Assembly (NCBI GenBank): GCA_963281255.1
Contig: OY725502.1
Location: forward strand, 2,666,001-2,730,000
Source: Aphrocallistes beatrix
Lineage: Eukaryota; Porifera; Hexactinellida; Sceptrulophora; Aphrocallistidae
Reading direction: 5' to 3'
Length of the DNA: 64,000 nucleotides
Of the stretch, positions 55,587-64,000 are shown piece after piece. Below the pieces are notes generated by a model that saw only the letters and a program-made list of their open reading frames with translations, was not told the origin of the DNA and searched no databases. Every line of letters starts with the position of its first letter. The stretch's first letter is position 1. The position numbers were made by a program, and so were the translations under genes.

Positions 55587-56453
55587 TTATGAAGAACAGC
55601 ACAGGCAAGAATAATAGTGCTTTATCTGGAGCCATCCGGATCTCGCCGTGAGGCAATGAAATATTCTCTTCCATCTCCCAAAGGTTTGCTCGATCAATAC
55701 ACGCGTTTTTTTGTGGGAGTAATTATAATTCTCTTGGGCATTTGAAGCAGGCTGCCTGTATGGAGTTAATAAATAGGGTTTCAGCATATACCCACTATCA
55801 CCTAATATATGCTCACCAGCCAAGAAGTTATTCTTCACATATGTTCCGACCTGAGAGAGAATACGTGAATCATGAACTGAACCGGGGAATCTTGCCAATC
55901 TGCTATCAGGTAGACAGATAGCTTGGACATTTATGGAGTGGTAGAAATGTCGGTTTACATAATCCGCCTCATTTTCAGAAGGCTTTTGAATACGAACATG
56001 CGTTCCATCTACAAGTCCAAGAACGCCGGGGAGGTTCCCGAGCTCATAAAACTGTGACTTAATCGTAGCCTTGTCAGCAGAACCGGGCATGCTAATAAAC
56101 TTTGAGTATACCGATTGCAGTCCAAGTGCAACGGCTCTAATGTACCTGCAAGCTGAGGGTTGGCTCACGTGAACTCTATCACCACAAATAATTTGAAAAG
56201 TACCAGATGCAAAAAATTGTAGAGCAACACAAACTTGTACATGTGGATGTGTAGCATGAGATCTATCAGTTGTATTAAGTGATCAACTATGATCTCTGCA
56301 ATCTTTAATATTGCTGACCTTGAGAAGCGAAAACGCTGCATCAATTCTAGATCATCATAGAATTCCAGAAGATCACTACGATCTCAACACTCTCTCTCTC
56401 TCGAGTGACTCTTCCGAATCTTCTGCTAAAAACAATGGGATCATTCCTGCCAT
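55587..56453 (-). pseudogene. Harbinger (HARBI1-like) transposase, broken
   Basis: ATG near 56453 (MAGMIPLFLAEDSEE), then LEFYDDLELMQRFRFSR in a shifted frame (break near 56375). A further shift near 56276 leads into VCVALQFFASGTF and QPSACRYIRAVALGL. The DDE nuclease follows: GLVDGTHV (first Asp), PGSVHDSRI (second Asp), HILGDSGY and TRVLIEQTFGRWKR (Glu). Around ICLPDSRLARFPGS roughly nine residues are missing relative to relatives (usually VVCDADLRI..). The C-terminus ends in an altered frame at 55587. It should cut DNA at its TIRs, but this copy is inactive. Confidence 0.8.
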
Positions 56454-56700
56454 TTAGATAAGCCGAGAAAGGTGTATGATAATATTAATAACAAATGAAA
56501 AAATGCATATAATTTTTCCATTATAAACCTAATTATACTCGAGTAATTTCATCGGAGTGCAAGTAAGATCACACTGGTATTTCACTAGTATAAGTTTTGC
56601 AATGTACATTCTTAAACACATTCAAAAGATGTGTTGGTTGCCATAAAGATTCCTTGCTTCCTTTGATATAGACTAGTGTAGAATAATTATAGATTACATA

Positions 56701-58068
56701 CAGTTTGTCCCATAATTATTGCAACATACATTTTTGATATAAATTTGATTATATAGGAAGAGTGAATCGTCTTAAACTAATTCTATTGAGTCTAAAAGTT
56801 AATGATAGACATAGTAACTAATAATTAATTTTAAAACCATTGTTTGTGACACACAATTCGCAACGTCGCCTCATTGATTTATAGTAGGGCTTTAGAAACT
56901 CCGGGGTGATAGAATTCCAAATTTCTTCAAGGCGAGTTTTCATGTCACCAATTGTCTTTGGACGATTCCTTTTCAGTTTATTTTTTATCCATGCGAATAG
57001 GTTTTCGATGGGGTTTAAGTCTGGGCTCTGACTGGGCCAATCTAAGACATTATTAGGAATGTTGTCTGATATCCACTTCTTCGCCCGCTTGCTGGTATGC
57101 TTGGGATCATTGTCCTGTATCAAGAACCACTTCTTATCGTGGTAAACCTTGGCGTTTTCTACCAAATGCCACTCTAATATCTTCACGTAGAAAGCGGCAT
57201 CCAAATTATGACTAAAAATGCATAAGGGAAACGTCCCCATTGAGGAAAAGGCAGCCCATATGTGGACTTTACTGGAATGTTTAACAGTAGGAATAACCCG
57301 TTTTTGGTTCCCTTTAGTCCACATTCGTACTTTCCCCGCATGCAACCAAAAACTAGCCTCATCAGAGAATACTGCATGGCACCAATGCTTATTTTTGTTT
57401 CTTAGTGCCCACTCAATCCGTTTCAGCCTATTTTTCTCTGACAACATCGGAACCAAACTAGGATAAGGCTTCGAGTATTTCATCTTCTGAAGGGTCCTAT
57501 GCACGGTGCTCTTGGACACACTGATACCATGTTTGGCTTCTATATCATTCGATATTTCTCTGACTGGCTTTTGCAAATCAGTGTTTACATATTTAGCACA
57601 TTTATACTTGACGCTCTGATAGAGTTTTGCTGGTCTTCCTGCTCCCTTTCTGTGTTCAACCGTACCAGTCGAATTGTGTCTCTTAAGAACCCTCCAAACT
57701 GTTGTCCGGTTGACACCGATAATGGAAGAAATTTCCTTGACACTGTGCTTCTCACCTTCGGAAAGTGTAAGGATCTGTTTACGGATATCCTCTCTTGACA
57801 TTTTATGACTGGTTAAACGAAAATGATGATTCTCTATGTTAGAACACTATCTCAGAAGGAATTCAGACAAAAATGATGACGTAACAGGAAAAAATATGGA
57901 TAATACGAAAAAAAAATTCTTCAAAAAAATATATCCAAGCTGAAAAATATCGAATAACGTACATAGGAACTAAAAATAATGCGTTAGTAGCTTATGCAAT
58001 GTAAACATAGCTGAAACGTATAGTTCAATGAGAAATAGCATATGTTGCAATAATTATGGGACAAACTG
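56701..58068 (-). mobile_element. Tc1-like transposon, DD35E, apparently complete
   Basis: Perfect inverted ends CAGTTTGTCCCATAATTATT, TA duplication (56699-56700, 58069-58070). 1.37 kb with one intact minus-strand transposase. Nested in the Harbinger element. Confidence 0.95.
56818..57801 (-). CDS. Tc1/mariner transposase with DD35E triad
   Basis: 327 codons from ATG 57799-57801 to TAG 56818-56820. The N-terminus has two HTH units (VKEISSIIGVNRTTVWRVLK; VSKSTVHRTLQKM) joined by GAGRPAKL (GRPR-like hook). The catalytic domain has VFSDEASFWL (first Asp), WFLIQDNDPKHTS (second Asp) and SQSPDLNPIENLF (Glu). There are 35 residues between second Asp and Glu, one more than in Tc1 or Sleeping Beauty. 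No stops or frameshifts, so it is a candidate active transposase acting at TA sites. It is embedded in a dead Harbinger and is therefore the youngest layer here. Confidence 0.92.
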   Translation of the reverse strand: MSREDIRKQILTLSEGEKHSVKEISSIIGVNRTTVWRVLKRHNSTGTVEHRKGAGRPAKLYQSVKYKCAKYVNTDLQKPVREISNDIEAKHGISVSKSTVHRTLQKMKYSKPYPSLVPMLSEKNRLKRIEWALRNKNKHWCHAVFSDEASFWLHAGKVRMWTKGNQKRVIPTVKHSSKVHIWAAFSSMGTFPLCIFSHNLDAAFYVKILEWHLVENAKVYHDKKWFLIQDNDPKHTSKRAKKWISDNIPNNVLDWPSQSPDLNPIENLFAWIKNKLKRNRPKTIGDMKTRLEEIWNSITPEFLKPYYKSMRRRCELCVTNNGFKINY

Positions 58069-58975
58069 TACATAAAACAATGAATTTTCATGATAGAATT
58101 CAATCAAGTCTAAACAATATTTAACCACAGATATTCTAAGACACTCACCAGGCATTCCGGGCGGTACAACTACATATATAGAAGCTATGTCTTACAGGAG
58201 TGGGTTATTCAATCTTCTTTGCTCCTATTATTGACATTATAATGACTTCAATTTTGCTCAAAGAATAAATATATATTTTTACTAGATCAATAATAAATGA
58301 TTACTTGCCATTACTAATATTATACTTCAGTTTTGTATTTGATTAGTATAATGCTATATTATAATCATATTAACCCTAACGTTATTTCTAAGTTCGATCT
58401 TAAGATCGATCTTAATTCTTAGTGATTACCTCTAAGTTCGATCTTAAGATCGATCTTAAGACTTAAGATCGATCTTAGTGAATACGGCTGCAGACATTTT
58501 CCGCCCTTTTTTGGCCCTTTTTTTATGACACCGATAAAATTTACAATTTTTGTCATTTTAACTTTCTTTTGGTCCTATGAAGGTGCAAATATGGTAGACT
58601 ATCTATGATTCGATTTTGGAATCATTTGTTTCCTTGGTATGTCCCAAACAATTCCTTGGAGTGGCCGGATTTCTACCATTAGATGTGCTAGCCAAAAACG
58701 AAAAAAACAGACTTTGATACACTGTATCTCAAAAGCTAGAAATGAGAATCAAAAACGGTTTGGAATGCGTAAGTGTTTCTTGACGGAGATACCTGTCCAC
58801 GCTTAACATCTCTTATAGCTCTACTTTCATCTTATTTTGTAAGCCAAATCATATGTTTTTTCGAAGGTGTTATCCTTAATACAAAATGATACCAAATTCA
58901 TAATTTTAGTCTGCATCATGGACTTAGAGCAGGTCCCTGATCACTAAAAGCTATCTTTAGAGGCGATATAAACGT

Positions 58976-59410
58976 TGAACCACTCGATTCTCTATATCTT
59001 ATAACTTAGTGAGTTATTGCTGATTACAAAAAAAACCCGGTGGTTTTTCGGTTATTTTGTTCATTTTTTTCACACCCCTATTAAATTTACATACATTGGC
59101 CTTTTAACTTTTTTTGATCCTATATGGTGGCAAAAATGACAAACTATCTATGGTTCAATTTTGGACGCATTTGTTTAAACGGTTTAAACGTAAATTTGTT
59201 TAAACGCATTTGTTGCAACGGTTTAAACGTAAATTTGTTTAAATGTAAAAAGCAGAATTGAGACACTTGATCTCAAAAACTAGAAATGAGAATCTAAAAC
59301 GGTTTGGGATGCATCAATATCATTTTGGAGCACTAGGTGCCCAGGCTTAACATTATATATAGCTCTCTTTTCATCGTATTCTGTAATAATTTTTTCGCAG
59401 AGGTATCCTG
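58976..59410 (+). mobile_element. family D 3' fragment
   Basis: Repeats the right-hand third of family D (CCACTCGATTCTC, TCTATGGTTCAATTTTGGA) and ends near GCAGAGGTATCC (59407). Contains a local GTTTAAACGTAAATTTGTTT direct duplication (59175-59250). Confidence 0.65.
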
Positions 59411-59613
59411 AAAATTGTATTATTTGGTTTAAGAACTGTTTACGAATATTATGTGACCGAATAGCCTTTTTATTTAATTAATTTCCATTTTAGAAACAAT
59501 AACTCCTTGATCTTGCTATAAGAGCGATTCTTTCGTCTTTTTTGCAATGTATTCTTTGCTTGAACAATTGATTGTTGAGAAGATTAAAATGACGATTTCC
59601 ATATATTCCTTAA

Positions 59614-60804
59614 GGTTGGCCTTTCCTATAATAGCTAACTTTTGACTTTTTCAACCGATTCATTTAATTTTTTCAGTGCAGATTTGAATCGCAGAGTTAT
59701 CTGCAAAACTGCATTAATAATTGAAATAATTAGAGATAAAAAAATTTTTTAAAAAAATTGGTCATTTTACAAGTAAGAAATCGGAAACAATATGCTTACA
59801 ATCCATTAGAAACTTTTCAAATTCATTCATAAATCGATGATCTAACTAATGAACAGACAGATTTTTGAAATTTTGAAAATTGTTAAAAATTCACACAAAA
59901 ACACCCGAGGAATTTTATTTTTAGTAATTTTGACACTATTTTTTTCTCAATTCTCTTTTTATTTGTATTATCAAAATTCTGTCTGTTCATTATGTTCTAC
60001 TCTTCGAGATCTATCAGAAACCGTTAAGTTTTCGTCCCTATGTTGAATTTACAAAAAGTTATCACCTTTATAATTGCTGAAAAAAAAGTCTCAGAAAATA
60101 GGATTTAGAAAATATTTATATATGTCCCTCAATTTCCATTAGTTTTAACTGTTTTGGAATATTAAATAACATGCAAATATCCTTATTCGACAACTTATAG
60201 CACTACTTAACTTCAAAATATGGTATATCAAATTTTTCTCTATCAAAAGTGGGAAAAAATGGTCATTGCTGACTGGCCACCGAAAAATAACCACATTCGA
60301 TAGTGTCCACCGGAATTCGAGATCAATAACATCTTCGAACCATGTCAGATCATCATTTTAATACTAAATTCGTGCTCAGCACTAAATTTCCAGCAATTTG
60401 ATATATATATTGACCATATTTGGAGAAGTTTTTGGATGTCCGTGCATAGCAACGACCAGAAAATTTTTCACATTCCTGGCCGTTGTTAGGAACCCGCAGC
60501 TAAGGAATTTCTCCAAATATGTCCATATATACTATATCAAATTGCTGGAAATTTAGTGCTGAGCACGAATTTAGCATTAAAATGATGATCTGACATGGTT
60601 CAAAGAAGTTATGGATATGAGACAAAATGTGTCCTTTTATAGGCGACACCAGGTGGTACAAGTGGCTCTAAGTGGAAATATTAGCATTGAAATTCTAAAA
60701 ATCGAAATTATTGTTTAGAACCCCTTTAGTTATCCTAAAATAGTTAAAAAGGACTTTTGGCAAATTTTTGATAAAAAACAAAATGCCCATAGGAAAGGCC
60801 AACC
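59614..60804. mobile_element. family B, full length, TTAA-flanked
   Basis: Inverted ends GGTTGGCCTTTCCTAT and complement, TTAA at 59610-59613 and 60805-60808. The interior includes a foldback (about 60375-60560) around GGCCGTTG / CAACGACC. Non-coding. Confidence 0.8.
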
Positions 60805-60808
60805 TTAA

Positions 60809-61359
60809 TTTTGACGACTCTAAATGACTCAATCTCCATTTTATTGATACTAATTCCATGATCTTGCCAATGTTATTAATTAATAGAGATTCTTTATTAT
60901 TATAAAATGATATAAATTTTTTATCGTTGTGAATGATGTATGTCTAGAGAAAGTTTTTCCAAAATAATTTGCTTTGTAGCCTGTTTTTAGCATTTTAAAA
61001 ATCAATAAGTCGTAGAATAATAAACTCGAAGGTTTTGAAAATATCCCGGCGATTGGGATCGAACAAATTGAACAGATTTCGATATTATATTTCGGAAAAA
61101 GGTCGAGATATTTTTCCATACGAAAAGCTGTTCTTAAATATTACCTATGAAATAACATATTAATTTAAATTCTATAATTTAACATTTTGCCAAATTCTTA
61201 TTTTTTATTTAATCATTTTGTGCAACAATAATTAAGTAAAAGGGACTTAATATGTTGAAATTTTCTCGGATGTCATTTACAAATTCGTTTACAAAATCAG
61301 GTTAATCTGAAACAAGTATTTTTTCTTGCTTCCAAAAATAATAAAACCTTTTTAGTTAT
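60809..61359. other. no feature seen
   Basis: AT-rich. The minus-strand frame 60880-61119 has no recognisable domain. Confidence 0.35.
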
Positions 61360-61363
61360 TTAA

Positions 61364-64000
61364 GGATACCGCCCTCGAAAAACATCGCATGACATTAAAA
61401 AAAATTTTTTTGTTGTTAATTCCATTATCTTAATGAGTGGTCTACCATCTAATCGTACTTGTTGGAAGGTATTGATTTTGATTTTTCTGTGGTGACCCCC
61501 TAAAGATTAGTGTTAGTAAATATTGGAAAATAATTAGTGGTTTTTCGGCGCATTCATCAATTTGTTTAATACTTATCTGATATTTTTTTAATGATAAAGA
61601 CCTAAAAATGATTTTGGCCCATTTGGAGATTATAAAACACAAAAATTTAGAAAAAAAGGCATATAAATCCAATCAAAATAGCTCCATGAAGGACTTCATT
61701 TCTAGAATGCTCGGGAAATGGCCGCTGTGGTATTAATTGTTGTATCTAAAATAGAATTTTGATCATTATTTTTAAAAATTGTTCAGATCCGACCATTTGT
61801 TCGCAAGTTCTGGTATATTATAGGTAAAGTTCGGACATTGTGCCTCTCTGTGGTCCCTGAGAGGCCGATGTCATATCTTAAAGACTATTAAAGATATATA
61901 ATCTATGATCATCTTAAGGATACCGCCCTCGAAAAAACATATGATTTGCATTACAGCATACGATGAAAGTAGAGCTATAAGAGATGTTAAGCGTGGGGAG
62001 GTATCTCCATCAAGAAATACTAGCACTATCCAAACCGTTTTTGAATCTCAATTCTAGATTTTGAGATACAGTGTCTCAAAGTCTGTTTTTTAAATTTTCC
62101 GCTAGCACATCTTAATGGTAGAAATTTAGGCACTCAATGAATTGTTTAGGACATACCAAGGAATCAAACGCTTCCAAAATCGAATCATAGATAGTCTACC
62201 ATATTTGCAACTTCATAGGACCAGAAGAAAGTTAAAATGACAAAAATTGTAAATTTTATCGGTGTCCGAAAAAAAAGGGCCAAAAAAGGGCGAAAAATGT
62301 CTGTTTTTTGGGGAAATCATGAATAAAATCACCGAGTTAGAATATATCCAAAAAATGGTGGTCCTACGTTCATTGAGAAATAATTCTGTAAAGACGGCCA
62401 ATTTTGAAATTTTAAAGTCCCGAGATATAGAGATTTTAAGTTTAGGTGTTAAGAAGAATGTAAAATGAGTTATTAATAATGAACATAAACATCCACAGAC
62501 ATTTATTCGCATCCATACTGCTGATTTAGGTATATTAATGCCAAATATTTACCAAAAATAGCAAAAGTACCCTGAAAATCCACAAATTTCCATGAGGCCC
62601 CTAACTCCGAATATTTTGAGATAATTGTAGATAATATTTCATATTCCTGGCACTGCGAAGTATAATCTATCAGTTTTGAATGAATAAAAAGCTTCCAAAA
62701 AGTATATTAGGAAGTTAGAGCGAAAGTCTACGACTTTTAGTTTCGAAGTTAGGATTTTCGAAAAATGCTACGTCATCATATGACAAAAATCTAAAACTTA
62801 ACATTCCATAGGGTGTAGTGCAATTATTATCGAAGAATCATATATGTACACTCGTAAAAAGTATATTAGGAAGTGAGAACTAAGAATTTGGACTTGTATT
62901 TACAAAGATAGAGAGAGATATCTTTTTGGACCCTAAATGGGGGTTTTTGACCGAATCTGCGAGGTCCAAGGCCATAACTTTCAAAATAATTATCAAAAGT
63001 TCTCCAATTTTTCTGTACATATTATTAACGGCAATTGTATTCACTATTTAGCATAATAGCTAAATTTGGACACATATTTAATGATTAGATTCGCCATTTT
63101 CTAATAGATTCAAAGTTCTCTATAGAATTTGTATTACAATTAAATCAATGATAAGTCGAGAATTATTTATTTTTTGACAAAGGAATGTTCGAGGAACCTA
63201 TATATTTTCACATATATTCTTTTATTTAAGGATATAATATATTATATATCTACAATAGTTTTTAAGATATGACATCAGCCTCTTTCGGGACCTTAGAGGG
63301 ATATTATGGCCGAACTTTACCTATAATATGCGATATCTCAAGAACAAATGGTCGAATCCGAACAAATTTTTTTTTGAAACGATCAGAATTTTATTTCTGA
63401 CCCAGTGATCGCTAAATATCTGAGATCAAACTTGCGATTTCCCGAGGATTATATAAATGAACTCCCTTATAGAGCTATTTTGTTTGGATTTTATTTGCCC
63501 ATTCTTTTAAATCTTTGTGTTTTATAATCTCCAAAGGTGCTAATACAATGTTAAGGTTCATATCATTAAAAAAATATCAAATAAGTTAAAAACTAATTGG
63601 TAAATGAGTTAAAATCCTCTAATAATTTTTCAATTTTTATTAACGCTAAACTTTAGGGGGTTATTTCGCAAAAAATATAAAAAAATGCCGTCCAAATAGT
63701 GCTATCAGATGGTAGACCGATCAGTATTCCAATGAAATTAGCAATAAATCATTTTGCAGTTTTTTTTTACGCCAGGCAAGATTTTTCGATGGCGGTATCC
63801 TTAAATGAAAGGATATATATGATAATATATAGGTTCCTCAAACATCTCTTTGTCAAAAAATAAATATTTCTTGACTTATCATTGATTTTATTGTAATACA
63901 AATTCTATGGAGGACTTTGACTATGTTAGAAAATGGCGAATCTAGTCATAGAATATGTGCCCAAATGTAGCTATTAAACTAAAAATTCAATGCAATTGTT
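61364..64000 (+). mobile_element. family D host copy, split, runs off the window
   Basis: 5' part 61364-61913 begins GGATACCGCCCTCGAAAAAC after TTAA (61360-61363). It resumes after the nested copy at 63805 (TGAAAGGATATATATGATAA). The 47760-47815 region is the unbroken paralogue. Confidence 0.8.
61918..63800 (-). mobile_element. family D, full length, reversed, nested in family D
   Basis: 1883 bp from GGATACCGCCCTCGAAAAAA to GATGGCGGTATCC, with TTAA on both sides (61914-61917, 63801-63804). The intact length defines the family. Non-coding; the frames inside are repeat translations. Confidence 0.85.

Larger units (their letters stand above)
54414..58490 (-). mobile_element. Harbinger transposon, CAG duplication, hosting a Tc1
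   Basis: Ends C(G/A)G(T/C)CGTATTCACTAAG with arrays of AAGATCGATCTTA-type palindromes (54430-54545 and 58390-58478). The 3-bp duplication CAG (54411-54413, 58491-58493) is confirmed by the empty family D paralogue near 62290-62310 (CCCCAAAAAACAGACATTTT on the complement). About 2.7 kb without the nested Tc1. Carries a nuclease gene and an accessory exon. Confidence 0.85.
52154..58875 (+). mobile_element. family D, full length, with two nested insertions
   Basis: Starts GGATACCGCCCTCGAAAAAC at 52154 (preceded by ATAAA, not a clean TTAA) and ends GAAGGTGTTATCC before TTAA (58876-58879). Nested: foldback 53565-54328 and Harbinger 54414-58490 (with its own Tc1). Without these it is about 1.9 kb, as for the other copies. 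Confidence 0.75.

Noticed and set aside
57499..57798. Plus-strand ORFs over 57218-57798
   Set aside because: Antisense to the intact DD35E transposase.

Overview
The window is AT-rich animal nuclear DNA, almost certainly from an invertebrate. It is dominated by layered transposable elements. Evidence for a eukaryote: small GT-AG introns, THAP, BED and DP domains, Helitron-type elements, and Tc1/mariner, hAT, Harbinger and Ginger-like transposons. I see no bacterial operon structure, no rRNA or tRNA gene, no reverse transcriptase and no LTR pair. The species cannot be fixed from the sequence. The only convincing host gene is a strongly divergent DP-family (E2F partner) transcription factor at 28011-29060 on the minus strand.

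Layout. 1-9.1 kb: nested foldback elements and short non-autonomous transposons. 9.35-16.55 kb: one ~7.2-kb element with inverted ends and a THAP-domain relic. It is interrupted by a ZBED-type hAT (itself hit by a Helitron) and by a long-TIR element with CACTG/CACAG-like ends that carries an unclassified conserved protein. 16.55-20.8 kb: two members of a related TIR family, one split by a Helitron. 20.8-22.9 kb: mostly unique sequence. 22.9-25.3 kb: a Tc1-like element with an intact DD37E transposase, then a mariner-type foldback. 25.5-26.8 kb: a decayed hAT transposase. 26.8-30.1 kb: unique sequence with the DP-like gene. 30.15-39 kb: a chain of Helitrons hosting a Ginger/KRBA2-like transposon (30696-33864), a MITE with iterated repeats that contains a mariner, and a hAT MITE. 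39.06-42.4 kb: a Helitron split by a P-like element, which is itself split by a Ginger-like MITE. 42.4-64 kb: repeated insertions of a ~1.9-kb TTAA-flanked family (family D) into itself. These copies host a long-TIR element with a nuclease-like ORF, a Harbinger element, and a Tc1-like element with an intact DD35E transposase.

Three non-coding families make up most of the repeat mass. Helitron families A (~550 bp) and C (~0.8-0.95 kb) share both ends: a TC...TATTAAAAC start, an internal CGAATTGATTGAAGAA block, and a GC-rich hairpin tail ending CTTG. Families B (TTAAGGTTGG...) and D (TTAAGGATACCGCCC...) are flanked by TTAA. Several insertions can be checked inside the window, because an uninterrupted paralogous copy of the target is also present.

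Two transposases are open from ATG to stop between matched TIRs (22982-24052 and 56818-57801) and look recent. The other transposon genes carry frameshifts, stops or deletions. A recurring feature is that unrelated elements carry arrays of a short palindromic or repeated motif inside each inverted end, as expected of multiple transposase-binding sites. All family assignments come from reading motifs by eye; no database search was run.
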